22,990 bases of DNA from Methanimicrococcus sp034006575 (GTDB taxonomy: Archaea > Halobacteriota > Methanosarcinia > Methanosarcinales > Methanosarcinaceae). The stretch covers positions 1-22,990 of the forward strand of contig JAVESN010000015.1 in NCBI GenBank assembly GCA_034006575.1, written 5' to 3'. The position numbers were made by a program, and so were the translations under genes. Below, one piece after another: positions 15,187 through 22,087 of the stretch (position 1 is its first letter; each line of letters begins with the position of its first letter). A model generated the notes under the pieces. It did not search any database. It had not been told where the DNA came from and saw nothing but the letters and a program-made list of their open reading frames with translations.

Positions 15187-15987
15187 ATGAAAAGTATGAA
15201 TTGGCCGGAACCCGGCGATTATGTCGTTTGTCATGTAACGAACGTGACGGACTTTGGCGCTTACGTCGAATTGGAAGAGTTTAAAGAAAAAGAAGGTTTT
15301 ATCCACATTTCCGAAATCAAAGCCGGATGGGTCAAATACGTTCGCGATTACATCCGAGAAGGGCAAAAAGTTGTCTGTAAAGTGTTAAACATTGACAGGA
15401 CGCGCGGGCACATCGATTTGTCTTTAAAAGATGTGAACGAGCATCAAAAAAGGACCAAAATCCAACTTTGGAAAAATGAGCAAAAAGCGGAAAAATGGCT
15501 TCAAATCGCGTCCGAAACCGCGGGTTTTGATGAAAAGATGATTGAAACGCTTTATTATGATTTCGCGGACGAATTCGGAAGCGCGTACAGTGCTTTTGAG
15601 GAAGCCGCCGTTTCGGGAGCGAACGCCTTTAAAGGCATGCCCATCGACAAAAATATAGTGGACGCCATCGTCCTCGTCGCCGCGGAAAACATCAAAGACG
15701 CTTTCGTTGAAATTGCCGGATACGTCGATTTAAAAACGACGGCTTCCGACGGAATTGAATACATCCGAAACGCCCTGAAGAGCGCCGCGGAAACTCCGGT
15801 GGATGACGACGTTCGAATCGAAGTGACCTACGTCGGGTCTCCGCGCTATAGAATTAAAGTGGTTGCGCCGGATTATAAAAAAGCGGAAGCCGTTTTAAAG
15901 AAAGCCTCTGCCGCCTCCATTAAAACCATGACGGACGCCGGCGGAGAAGGGATTTTTAACCGCCACATCGAATCCGTCAAATCATAA
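15187..15987 (+). CDS. Translation initiation factor aIF2 subunit alpha
   Basis: This is the alpha subunit of the aIF2 trimer that brings initiator methionyl-tRNA to the small ribosomal subunit. The product is 266 residues, the usual length. An S1/OB domain occupies residues about 8-85 (GDYVVCHVTNVTDFGAYVEL, GFIHISEI, RGHIDLSLKDV). A helical middle domain follows (KRTKIQLWKNEQKAEKW). The C-terminal alpha-beta domain binds the gamma subunit (IEVTYVGSPRYRIKVVAPDY). The ATG at 15187 is 5 bases from GAGGGA; a second in-frame ATG lies at 15196. Nop10 follows after 13 bases and then a PAC2 gene, a gene string widely conserved in archaea. Confidence 0.95.
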   Translation: MKSMNWPEPGDYVVCHVTNVTDFGAYVELEEFKEKEGFIHISEIKAGWVKYVRDYIREGQKVVCKVLNIDRTRGHIDLSLKDVNEHQKRTKIQLWKNEQKAEKWLQIASETAGFDEKMIETLYYDFADEFGSAYSAFEEAAVSGANAFKGMPIDKNIVDAIVLVAAENIKDAFVEIAGYVDLKTTASDGIEYIRNALKSAAETPVDDDVRIEVTYVGSPRYRIKVVAPDYKKAEAVLKKASAASIKTMTDAGGEGIFNRHIESVKS

Positions 15988-16000
15988 TCGGGGATTTAAA

Positions 16001-16177
16001 ATGGGAAAGCGGATTAAAAAATGCAAATCTTGTGCGCGATACACTCTGTCCGATACGTGTCCCGATTGCGGCGGTGTTTGTGTCAACCCGAGGCCCGCTC
16101 CCTATTCACCGGAAGATCGGTACGGAAAATACAGACGAATGTATAAAAAAGATTTGACCGCCGCAAAGAATGAATAA
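16001..16177 (+). CDS. nop10: H/ACA ribonucleoprotein protein Nop10
   Basis: This is a 58-residue protein read directly from the sequence. Nop10 binds Cbf5 in the H/ACA guide-RNA complex that makes pseudouridines in rRNA. The N-terminal zinc ribbon has Cys-x2-Cys pairs (CKSC at residues 8-11 and CPDC at 20-23) joined by the family segment ARYTLSDT. The C-terminal part PRPAPYSPEDRYGKYRR is the diagnostic Nop10 tail. The ATG at 16001 has GGGGAT 8 bases upstream. It sits between aIF2-alpha and the PAC2 gene, its usual archaeal place. It is easy to miss because it is short. Confidence 0.95.
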   Translation: MGKRIKKCKSCARYTLSDTCPDCGGVCVNPRPAPYSPEDRYGKYRRMYKKDLTAAKNE

Positions 16178-16244
16178 AAAACCGGTCAAACATGGAATTT
16201 TTAAGTTAAAATGAGATATCCGCTTTTAAAGGAGAGAAGCCGAG

Positions 16245-17030
16245 ATGAAAGAAGAAATCATTTACCACATTGACCAAAGCGAACTTCAGTTAAAAAATCC
16301 GACAATGATTGTCGGTTTACCGGGTGTCGGTCATGTCGGAAAATTGACCGCGGACCACATGGTGGAAGCTTTAAACGCTCAAAAAATCGCAGACATCTTC
16401 TCCGAACATTTCCCGCCGCAGGTCATCGTTAAAGAAGACAGCACGGTCGAACTGGTCGGAAATCGTCTTTATTTGGCGAAAACAGAGCAAGGGGATTTGT
16501 TAATCTTAGTCGGAGATTCTCAAAGTACCGACTCTTCCGGGCATTATACATTGGGTGAAATCTACATCGATTTTGCCTCCCGCTTTAAAGCCACGCGTAT
16601 TTTCACGCTCGGCGGATATCCGACAGGTGTCGTCAATGATGAAAATTACGTCATCGGCGCCGTTAATAATATTGATATGATTGAAGAGTTAAAAGAAAAA
16701 GAGATTCGTTTCAGCCCGTCCGAGCCGCCGGGCGGAATCGTCGGCGCGTCGGGATTAATTTTATCTTTGGCCAAATTTAAAAACATTGACGCCGCCTGTC
16801 TGATGGGAACAACCACAGGATACATCGCCGATCCGAAAAGTTCAAAAGTGTTGCTTGAAAAATTATGTAATATTTTAGGCATTGAAATCAATATGGACGC
16901 TTTGGATGAAAAAATCAAAAACATGGATCAAATCGTTGAAAAAATTAAAGATTCCGTCAGCGGCGTGGATTGTCTGGATGATTATTATGAAAAACCGCCG
17001 TCGGATGAAGATTTGATTTATTTCGGATAA
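16245..17030 (+). CDS. PAC2-family (proteasome assembly chaperone-like) protein
   Basis: This is a 261-residue protein of the archaeal PAC2/COG2047 family, related to eukaryotic proteasome assembly chaperone 2. The N-terminal part has the typical IVGLPGVGHVGKLTADHMVE. A middle block, LILVGDSQSTDSSGHYTLGE, leads to RIFTLGGYPTGVV and then the conserved PPGGIVGASGLIL. The C-terminus is helical and acidic and ends DEDLIYFG. A role in proteasome assembly in archaea is not proven. The family regularly follows aIF2-alpha and nop10, as here. The ribosome binding site AAAGGAGAG starts 16 bases upstream. The end of the gene is partly duplicated just after the stop codon. Confidence 0.9.
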   Translation: MKEEIIYHIDQSELQLKNPTMIVGLPGVGHVGKLTADHMVEALNAQKIADIFSEHFPPQVIVKEDSTVELVGNRLYLAKTEQGDLLILVGDSQSTDSSGHYTLGEIYIDFASRFKATRIFTLGGYPTGVVNDENYVIGAVNNIDMIEELKEKEIRFSPSEPPGGIVGASGLILSLAKFKNIDAACLMGTTTGYIADPKSSKVLLEKLCNILGIEINMDALDEKIKNMDQIVEKIKDSVSGVDCLDDYYEKPPSDEDLIYFG

Positions 17031-17032
17031 AA

Positions 17033-17220
17033 ATTTGATTTATTTCGGATGCGTTTGATAAAACAAAAAGAATCCGTTTTATGGAATACATTTATCGTGT
17101 ATCTTTATCGGATTCGTTTATCGGATACATTTTTCGTGTACATTTGTCGGATTTGTTTATCGGATTCGTTTATCGTGTACATTTGTCGGATTCGTTTATC
17201 GGATATATTTATCAAATATC
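17033..17220. repeat. 13-bp tandem array between the PAC2 gene and glmM
   Basis: An 18-bp copy of the gene's own last coding bases (17011-17028) recurs at 17033-17050, just after the stop. From 17078 to 17220 eleven units repeat with an exact 13-bp period, starting at 17078, 17091, 17104 and so on to 17208. Each unit is TTTATCG or TTTGTCG followed by GATTCG, GATACA or TGTACA-like variants. The last unit contains the likely glmM TATA box. Confidence 0.9.
17204..17211 (+). promoter_or_regulatory. Likely TATA box for glmM inside the last repeat unit
   Basis: TATATTTA at 17204-17211 would place initiation near 17236, leaving a 30-base leader. GAGGG at 17256-17260 is the ribosome binding site. 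The other repeat units have TCGGAT or TCGTGT here, so this copy has drifted towards a TATA sequence. Confidence 0.4.
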
Positions 17221-17266
17221 CCTTTTATTTTTTATATGAGCAGATAAAGCAACATGAGGGCAAAAT

Positions 17267-18664
17267 ATGACTCTTTTTGGAACAAACGGTGTTCGCGGAA
17301 TCGCAAACGAAGACTTGTCGCCGGAATTATCTTTGAATTTAGCGCGCAGCTTGGCCACTTTTTTATGGGAAAAGAAAGACGGGGGCTCTTTTAAAAAGAC
17401 GCCTTTTGTTGTTTTGGGAACGGACACGCGGGTTTCCGGGGCGATGATTCAATCGGCTGTTGCTTCCGGGTTGCTTTCCTGCGGCGCGGCCGTCATTCAT
17501 GTCGGGATTGTTCCGACGCCTTCTCTTCAATATTACGTTAAAAATAACGCGGACATCGATGCCGGAATCATTGTAACGGCCTCTCATAATCCGCGTGAGT
17601 ATAACGGGATAAAATTCATTGACGCCGACGGAACGGAGTTTTCGCGCGCGGATGAAAAACGGGTTGAAGAAATTTATGAGTCCGGGCGGTTTTTCAAAGC
17701 GGATTGGGCAAAAACGGGAAAACTTTTGTTTGATTCGGGGTGCAATGAATCTTATGTTTCCGGCATTTTGGCGCTTGTGGATAAAAAATCCATCTCCCAA
17801 AGAGCGTTTAAAGTTTTAACGGATACCGGAAACGGGGCCGGTTCGCTGACGATGCCCGATATGCTCCGCCGTTTGGGGTGCCGCGTCTTTTCGTTAAACG
17901 CCCAGCCGGACGGCACTTTTCCGTGGAGAAATCCGGAGCCGGTTTTCGAAGCTTTGTCCGAAGCCTCTTCAATCATTCAAAATTCGGCTTTTGATTTAGG
18001 GGTCGCCCAAGATGGGGATGCCGACCGCGCTGTTTTCATTGACGAAAACGGGGATTTTATCGATGATGAAATTATGTTGGCGGCGGTTGAAAAATACATC
18101 CTTCAAAAGGAAAAAGGTCCGGTTGTCACAACCGTCAGCACTTCTTTGAGATTTACGGACATCGCAAAAGAAGAGGAAGTCGATATTTATTACACGCCTG
18201 TCGGTTCGGTTGACGTCGGCCGAAAAATGGTTGAGGTCGGCGCGGTTTACGGCGGCGAGGGAAACGGCGGAATTATTTATCCGCGCCATCAGGTTTGCCG
18301 CGACGGCGCGATGGCGGCAGCACTCGTTCTTGAAATGTTGGCGCAAACCGGAATGAAAGCGTCTGAAATTAAAAGGATGGTTCCGACTTATTTTAACAAC
18401 AAAACGAAAATTCTTGTGGCTGAAAACTTAAGCGACACGATGGAAAAAATATCCTCTCAAATTTCTCGGGACCAAAAAGAAATCAACGTTTCAAAAATTG
18501 AAACGATTGACGGGATTAAATTATGGTTCCCCGCAGGCTGGCTTTTGATTCGCCCCTCCGGAACCGAGCCCATGATTCGCGTTGTTTCGGAAGCCAAAAC
18601 GCCCGAAGACGCGAAAAAATATTTGGAAATCGGCGAAAAATACGTTCGTCTTTTTTCAAATTAA
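17267..18664 (+). CDS. glmM: Phosphoglucosamine mutase / phosphohexomutase
   Basis: This 465-residue enzyme of the alpha-D-phosphohexomutase superfamily probably interconverts glucosamine-6-phosphate and glucosamine-1-phosphate, a step towards UDP-N-acetylglucosamine. All four active-site elements are present: phosphoserine Ser106 in TASHNP, the metal loop DGDADR (Asp249, Asp251, Asp253), the sugar loop GGEGNGG, and the phosphate loop RPSGTEP (from Arg429). The N-terminus LFGTNGVRGIANEDLSPEL is typical of archaeal GlmM. Archaeal relatives can also act on glucose or mannose phosphates, so specificity is inferred. The gene is a single transcription unit ended by T-runs at 18683-18698 and 18703-18712. 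Confidence 0.9.
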   Translation: MTLFGTNGVRGIANEDLSPELSLNLARSLATFLWEKKDGGSFKKTPFVVLGTDTRVSGAMIQSAVASGLLSCGAAVIHVGIVPTPSLQYYVKNNADIDAGIIVTASHNPREYNGIKFIDADGTEFSRADEKRVEEIYESGRFFKADWAKTGKLLFDSGCNESYVSGILALVDKKSISQRAFKVLTDTGNGAGSLTMPDMLRRLGCRVFSLNAQPDGTFPWRNPEPVFEALSEASSIIQNSAFDLGVAQDGDADRAVFIDENGDFIDDEIMLAAVEKYILQKEKGPVVTTVSTSLRFTDIAKEEEVDIYYTPVGSVDVGRKMVEVGAVYGGEGNGGIIYPRHQVCRDGAMAAALVLEMLAQTGMKASEIKRMVPTYFNNKTKILVAENLSDTMEKISSQISRDQKEINVSKIETIDGIKLWFPAGWLLIRPSGTEPMIRVVSEAKTPEDAKKYLEIGEKYVRLFSN

Positions 18665-18682
18665 TTTTTATTTCTTTTTCTG

Positions 18683-18720
18683 TTTTTTTTTTTTTTTTGA
18701 TCTTTTTTTTTTAAAAAAAA
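18683..18720 (+). terminator. T-run terminator after glmM
   Basis: Sixteen T (18683-18698), then GATC, ten T (18703-18712) and eight A (18713-18720). The T10/A8 part can also fold back on itself. This is a typical archaeal oligo-T terminator. Confidence 0.7.
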
Positions 18721-18760
18721 CTTTTAATTTCTCAAATAATATTTTATTGGGTACACCCCT

Positions 18761-18768
18761 TTTATATT
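18761..18768 (+). promoter_or_regulatory. TATA box for the unknown surface protein gene
   Basis: TTTATATT lies directly after a CCCC stretch. Initiation is expected near 18793, about 27 bases before ATG 18820. It therefore excludes the upstream ATG at 18769 as the translation start. Confidence 0.6.
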
Positions 18769-18819
18769 ATGTCTTTTATATATTATTCTAACTCTCAATT
18801 TGTTTTGGAAGTGATATAT

Positions 18820-19470
18820 ATGTTAAAACTAAAATCGGCAGCCGTTATTTTTTTAATAACGCTTATTCTTCTTTCTCCTGCCGTTTGCGAAGAACAGGAA
18901 TTTATAAATGAAAATCCGTTAACGGATGAAATGGTTCGAGATAATGTGATTCAAAAAGGATATTCGATTCGTCCAAATGCACTCGAAGATGTCAAAAAGA
19001 CGGAAGATGTCATTGCAACATCCGGAATTATGCCGAATTTAGCAGCCGGAGCCGATTCTTATAATTGGTGGATTACAATTCGCAATATTACGGATGACAT
19101 TACAGAAGACGGTGCTCTGAATGAATATTTGGGAAAAAACGGAGGATTTGTCGGAGGATACGGTCCTTTTGCTGACGGAACGATACGCATCATCGTATCT
19201 GAAAAATTCCGAGAAAATTTGACAACAACTTCTGATTTTGAAGAAATTGTTGCCGTTTTTGAAGAATATGCCCGAAAAGAAAATGTGTCATCCCCGCCTC
19301 TCGTTTTTTTGATTGCAGAAGAATATTATCCACTGGTTGACGATGAAGAAATCATCCCCCAAAAAGAGATGAATAAAAGCAGATATTCCATGCTTTTTGC
19401 AGGAATTTTGTTTGTTTTAATTCTCGTTCTTTTCTTATCACTTGTAATGAAAAAAGAAAGACGAAAATGA
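18820..19470 (+). CDS. Unrecognised secreted protein with C-terminal membrane anchor
   Basis: I do not recognise this 216-residue protein. The N-terminus MLKLKSAAVIFLITLILLSP is a signal peptide, with likely cleavage near AVCEEQ. The Cys there is not in a good lipobox. Residues about 25-185 are an acidic, hydrophilic exported domain with Trp-Trp (NWWITIRNITDDI), a Gly-rich block (GGFVGGYGPFADGTIRIIV) and a helical segment (FEEIVAVFEEYARKE). Residues about 188-210 form a membrane helix (MLFAGILFVLILVLFLSLV) followed by KKERRK, so the C-terminus faces the cytoplasm. Three Asn-x-Ser/Thr sites could be glycosylated. The start is set by GGAAGTGAT (18807-18815) and the TATA box. Codon use is more A/T-rich than in neighbours such as glmM. 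It looks like a lineage-specific envelope protein. Confidence 0.8.
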   Translation: MLKLKSAAVIFLITLILLSPAVCEEQEFINENPLTDEMVRDNVIQKGYSIRPNALEDVKKTEDVIATSGIMPNLAAGADSYNWWITIRNITDDITEDGALNEYLGKNGGFVGGYGPFADGTIRIIVSEKFRENLTTTSDFEEIVAVFEEYARKENVSSPPLVFLIAEEYYPLVDDEEIIPQKEMNKSRYSMLFAGILFVLILVLFLSLVMKKERRK

Positions 19471-19533
19471 AAACCGGAAAATAATTTAAATGAAAATAAA
19501 AATAAAAAAACAATAAAAATAAAAGAAGAAGAA

Positions 19534-20742
19534 TTAAAAGGTGCTTAATTCTCCTCTGGCGACCATTTCCGTAATTTTCTTGGGGTCTGAAAGCCAAGCG
19601 TCGGTGATTCCTTCCGCTTCTTTTTTCATGGATTCGAAGTTGACGCCGTTTTTGACGCTGATTTGAACGCTCGCGACAAGCGGTTTGTCAATCGGCTGTC
19701 CGATTTGAGACAAAAGTTTCACGTAAACATCGTCAATGCCGTCCAATTCGGTTGCGACTTGGCGCGCGATTTGGGTGGCCATTAAATTGTAAATTTTGCC
19801 GATGTGGTTGATTGGGTTTTTGCCGCTGGTGGCCTCCATACTCATCGGGCGATTCGGCGTAATCAGGCCGTTGGAGCGGTTGCCGCGGCCGACCGAGCCG
19901 TCGTCTCCCATTTCGGCGGAGGTGCCGGTCACCGTTATGAATACGGATTTCTTTTCGATGTCATCGCCGGCGTTGATTGCCACGGAAACATTGCGGGAAG
20001 TGTATTTGGGAACCAAATCTTTGACGTAATCCTCCATTTGCTCTTTATAGCTGACATAAGTGCCGATATCGTCCACGTATTTGTCAACCATGCCGCAGCA
20101 AATCGTTAAAGAAATGTCTTCTCCGTTTCGAAGCCCCATAACTTTAATATCTTCGCCGATTGCGTTTAATCCTTTTTTCTTTTTAAGGTCTTCAATTAAA
20201 GAGCGTTCCGTGTTGTAAACGATATTTTCAAGCTCGGAAAAAGGCGCGTGCCCGACACCAAACGATGTGTCGTTTGACATCGGAATTGAGCTTTTTCGGT
20301 CAAAGACGTCCGATAAATCCGTTGACCCGCGGCCGAATTTGCAATCCAAAATGACGTCGGCTTCCAAATCCAAATTCGGAATCGTATTTTTCAAATAATT
20401 GCGCGCGGTTTTAACGGCGATTGTGTCGGTTGCGATATCGATGTCGCCGAATTTCTTGGCGGCGCGGCCGACCAATAAGATATAAATCGGTTGAATGACT
20501 TGTCCGCCGCCGAATTTTGGAATGGAATGTCCGGCTGCGATTTGGGTTTCATCTGTGTTGTGATGCAATATGACACCGCATTTTTCTATGTATTCTTTGC
20601 AAAACGCGCGGCTGACAGATTCGGCCAGGCCGTCTGCGATGCTGTCGGGATGTCCGATTCCCTTGCGCTCCACCAATTCGATTTGTTGTTTTTCAATCGG
20701 CGTTTCCATATATCTTTCAACACAAATATTTCTTTGAGTCAT
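19534..20742 (-). CDS. metK: Archaeal-type S-adenosylmethionine synthetase
   Basis: The product makes S-adenosylmethionine from methionine and ATP. It is a 402-residue protein of the archaeal MAT class, distinct in sequence from bacterial MetK. Recognisable segments are ERKGIGHPDSIADGLAESVS near the N-terminus, HHNTDETQIAAG, FGGGQVIQPIYILLVGRA, GAxSTD-like FGRGSTDLSDVF, SFGVGHAPFSELE, GDDGSVGRGNRSNGLITP and the conserved C-terminal KNPINHIGKIYN. The ATG at 20742 is preceded on its strand by AGGAT about 12 bases upstream. It is convergent with the unknown surface protein gene and divergent from hisG. A palindrome and TATA element lie in the divergent spacer. Demand for this cofactor is high in methanogens. 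Confidence 0.96.
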   Translation of the reverse strand: MTQRNICVERYMETPIEKQQIELVERKGIGHPDSIADGLAESVSRAFCKEYIEKCGVILHHNTDETQIAAGHSIPKFGGGQVIQPIYILLVGRAAKKFGDIDIATDTIAVKTARNYLKNTIPNLDLEADVILDCKFGRGSTDLSDVFDRKSSIPMSNDTSFGVGHAPFSELENIVYNTERSLIEDLKKKKGLNAIGEDIKVMGLRNGEDISLTICCGMVDKYVDDIGTYVSYKEQMEDYVKDLVPKYTSRNVSVAINAGDDIEKKSVFITVTGTSAEMGDDGSVGRGNRSNGLITPNRPMSMEATSGKNPINHIGKIYNLMATQIARQVATELDGIDDVYVKLLSQIGQPIDKPLVASVQISVKNGVNFESMKKEAEGITDAWLSDPKKITEMVARGELSTF

Positions 20743-20833
20743 GTTATTTTAAATCCTATTTTTAATCCTGTCTTTTCGTTTTTGATATTTAAAAATTGTA
20801 AAATTTAATCAGAATAAACCATAAGTGATTATT

Positions 20834-20841
20834 GTATATAA
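20834..20841 (-). promoter_or_regulatory. Probable TATA box of metK
   Basis: The minus strand reads TTATATAC here. Initiation would be near 20810, with a leader of about 65 bases to the metK ATG. The palindrome at 20857-20871 lies just upstream. Confidence 0.45.
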
Positions 20842-20856
20842 TCATTACAGTGAGAT

Positions 20857-20871
20857 ATTACTGACAGTAAT
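20857..20871. promoter_or_regulatory. Palindromic operator-like site
   Basis: ATTACTG (20857-20863) and CAGTAAT (20865-20871) form a perfect 7+7 palindrome around one A. A related half-site, ATTACAG, lies at 20844-20850. The position 16 bases upstream of the metK TATA element fits a binding site for a dimeric regulator. Confidence 0.5.
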
Positions 20872-20992
20872 TATATGGTCTTTTTTTCGATAATTATCAG
20901 CCTGTTTAAATGCGACGGGAGGATTTGAGAAAAATTCCAATAAAAGATTAATGAAGCGTTTGGGATTTTTTATATTTCCTTAAAACAAAGTT

Positions 20993-21000
20993 TTTATAAA
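20993..21000 (+). promoter_or_regulatory. Probable TATA box of hisG-hisA
   Basis: TTTATAAA at 20993-21000 fits the archaeal consensus and would start transcription near 21026. A competing TTTATATT lies at 20969-20976. Either gives a long AT-rich leader of about 175-200 bases. Confidence 0.4.
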
Positions 21001-21053
21001 CACAAAGTATTCCATACGGCAACAAGAACTTAAATAAAAAGAGTTTTAAAATA

Positions 21054-21092
21054 GATTTTATTATTCGATTTTATTATTCGATTTTATTCAAA
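21054..21092. repeat. 13-bp tandem repeat in the hisG leader
   Basis: GATTTTATTATTC occurs at 21054-21066 and 21067-21079. A partial diverged copy (GATTTTATTC) starts at 21080. Confidence 0.8.
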
Positions 21093-21202
21093 CGATTATA
21101 ATTTATATTCATGTTCGTATTTATGTTTGTATTTATTTTTTATTAATGTGTTCATATTCATGTTTATATCCGTATTTTTAATTTAATTTTAAAGGAAAAA
21201 AA

Positions 21203-22075
21203 ATGATTCGAATTGCGATACCCAACAAAGGTCGCCTCCACGAACCGACATTGGCTTTATTTAAAGATGCCGGGCTTCCTGTTTTTGGCGGCGGAAGCGA
21301 AAGCCGTCAATTGATTTCAAAAACAATCGATCCCGATATTACGTTTATTTTTGCGCGCGCCGCCGATATTCCGCTTTACGTGGAGGAGGGAACGGCGGAC
21401 ATTGGAATTACCGGCTTGGATTTGGTGACGGAAAGAAAAGCGGACGTCGAGTGCTTGATTGATTTGAAATACGGAAGCTCGCGTTTGGTTTTGGCGGTTC
21501 CCGAAACCTCCGATATTCAAAATCCGGAAGAGTTGAAAGGAAAGCGCGTCGCAACTGAATTTCCGGAGATTGCCAAGCAGTATTTTGAATACAATCAAAT
21601 CGATGAGGTGGAAGTGATTCAAGTCAGCGGCGCTTGTGAAATGACGCCGCACATCGGAGTGGCCGAAGCGATTGTCGATATCACGAGTTCGGGAACGACG
21701 ATGATGATTAACAAATTAAGAGCGATCGCGACGGTTTTTGAGTCAAAGGTTTTTTTAATCGCCAACAAAGAAAGTTTAAAAACGCATGAAAAAATCCGAG
21801 ACGTGGAAACCGCTCTTGAAAGCGTTCTTTTGGCGAAAACGAAGCGATATATTATGATGAATCTGCCGGCCGACATGCTTCATGATGTCTAGAAAATATT
21901 GCCGGGTTTAAACGGCCCGACGGTCATGGAAGTTCAAAGCCGGAATGAGAATGAAAAGATGTACGCCGTTCATGCGGTGACCGAGGCGGACTCCATATTC
22001 GTCATCGTTCGAAAATTAAAAGAATTGGGCGCGCAGGATATTTTGGTTTTGCCGGTCGAGCGTTTGATTCCCTAA
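21203..22075 (+). CDS. hisG: ATP phosphoribosyltransferase, long form, with in-frame UAG at codon 230 (probable pyrrolysine)
   Basis: HisG joins ATP and PRPP in the first step of histidine synthesis. Codons 1-229 encode both catalytic subdomains: MIRIAIPNKGRLHEPTLALF, DIGITGLDLV and the PRPP loop DITSSGTT (159-166). TAG follows at 21890-21892. The same frame then continues for 60 codons to TAA (22073-22075). They encode KILPGLNGPTVMEV, then AVHAVTEADSIFVIVRKLKE and QDILVLPVERLIP, the expected C-terminal ACT-like histidine-feedback domain. The total of 290 residues is the normal long-form length and no frame change is needed. UAG codes for pyrrolysine in Methanosarcinaceae, and no other gene here ends in TAG. 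The likely reading is a full protein with pyrrolysine at 230. Alternatives are a truncated enzyme, a recent nonsense mutation or a sequence error. hisA follows after 12 bases. Confidence 0.9.
21890..21892 (+). other. In-frame TAG codon inside hisG (candidate pyrrolysine codon)
   Basis: The codon context is GAT-GTC-TAG-AAA-ATA, residue 230, in the helix that joins the catalytic part to the regulatory domain. A weak stem (CGGG 21903-21906 with CCCG 21916-21919) starts about 10 bases after the codon. It is too small to be called a recoding element. Confidence 0.8.
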
Positions 22076-22087
22076 GGGCGGTTGAAA

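Larger units (their letters stand above)
20743..21202. other. 460-bp divergent spacer between metK and hisG
   Basis: No gene is seen. It holds the metK promoter (minus strand, TATA at 20834-20841), a palindrome at 20857-20871, and hisG TATA candidates TTTATATT (20969-20976) and TTTATAAA (20993-21000). It also has a 13-bp repeat at 21054-21092 and T/A-rich words with ATGTTCGTAT-like repeats up to 21180. AAAGGA at 21191-21196 is the hisG ribosome binding site. Confidence 0.6.

Noticed and set aside
17049..17270. 73-codon ORF between the PAC2 gene and glmM
   Set aside because: It is composed of the 13-bp repeat, has no ribosome binding site and overlaps the glmM start.
21203..21892. hisG as a complete short-form (HisZ-dependent) enzyme ending at TAG
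   Set aside because: Sixty further in-frame codons encode the long-form regulatory domain, and long-form length is restored exactly. Short-form enzymes lack that sequence. Kept only as an alternative translation product.
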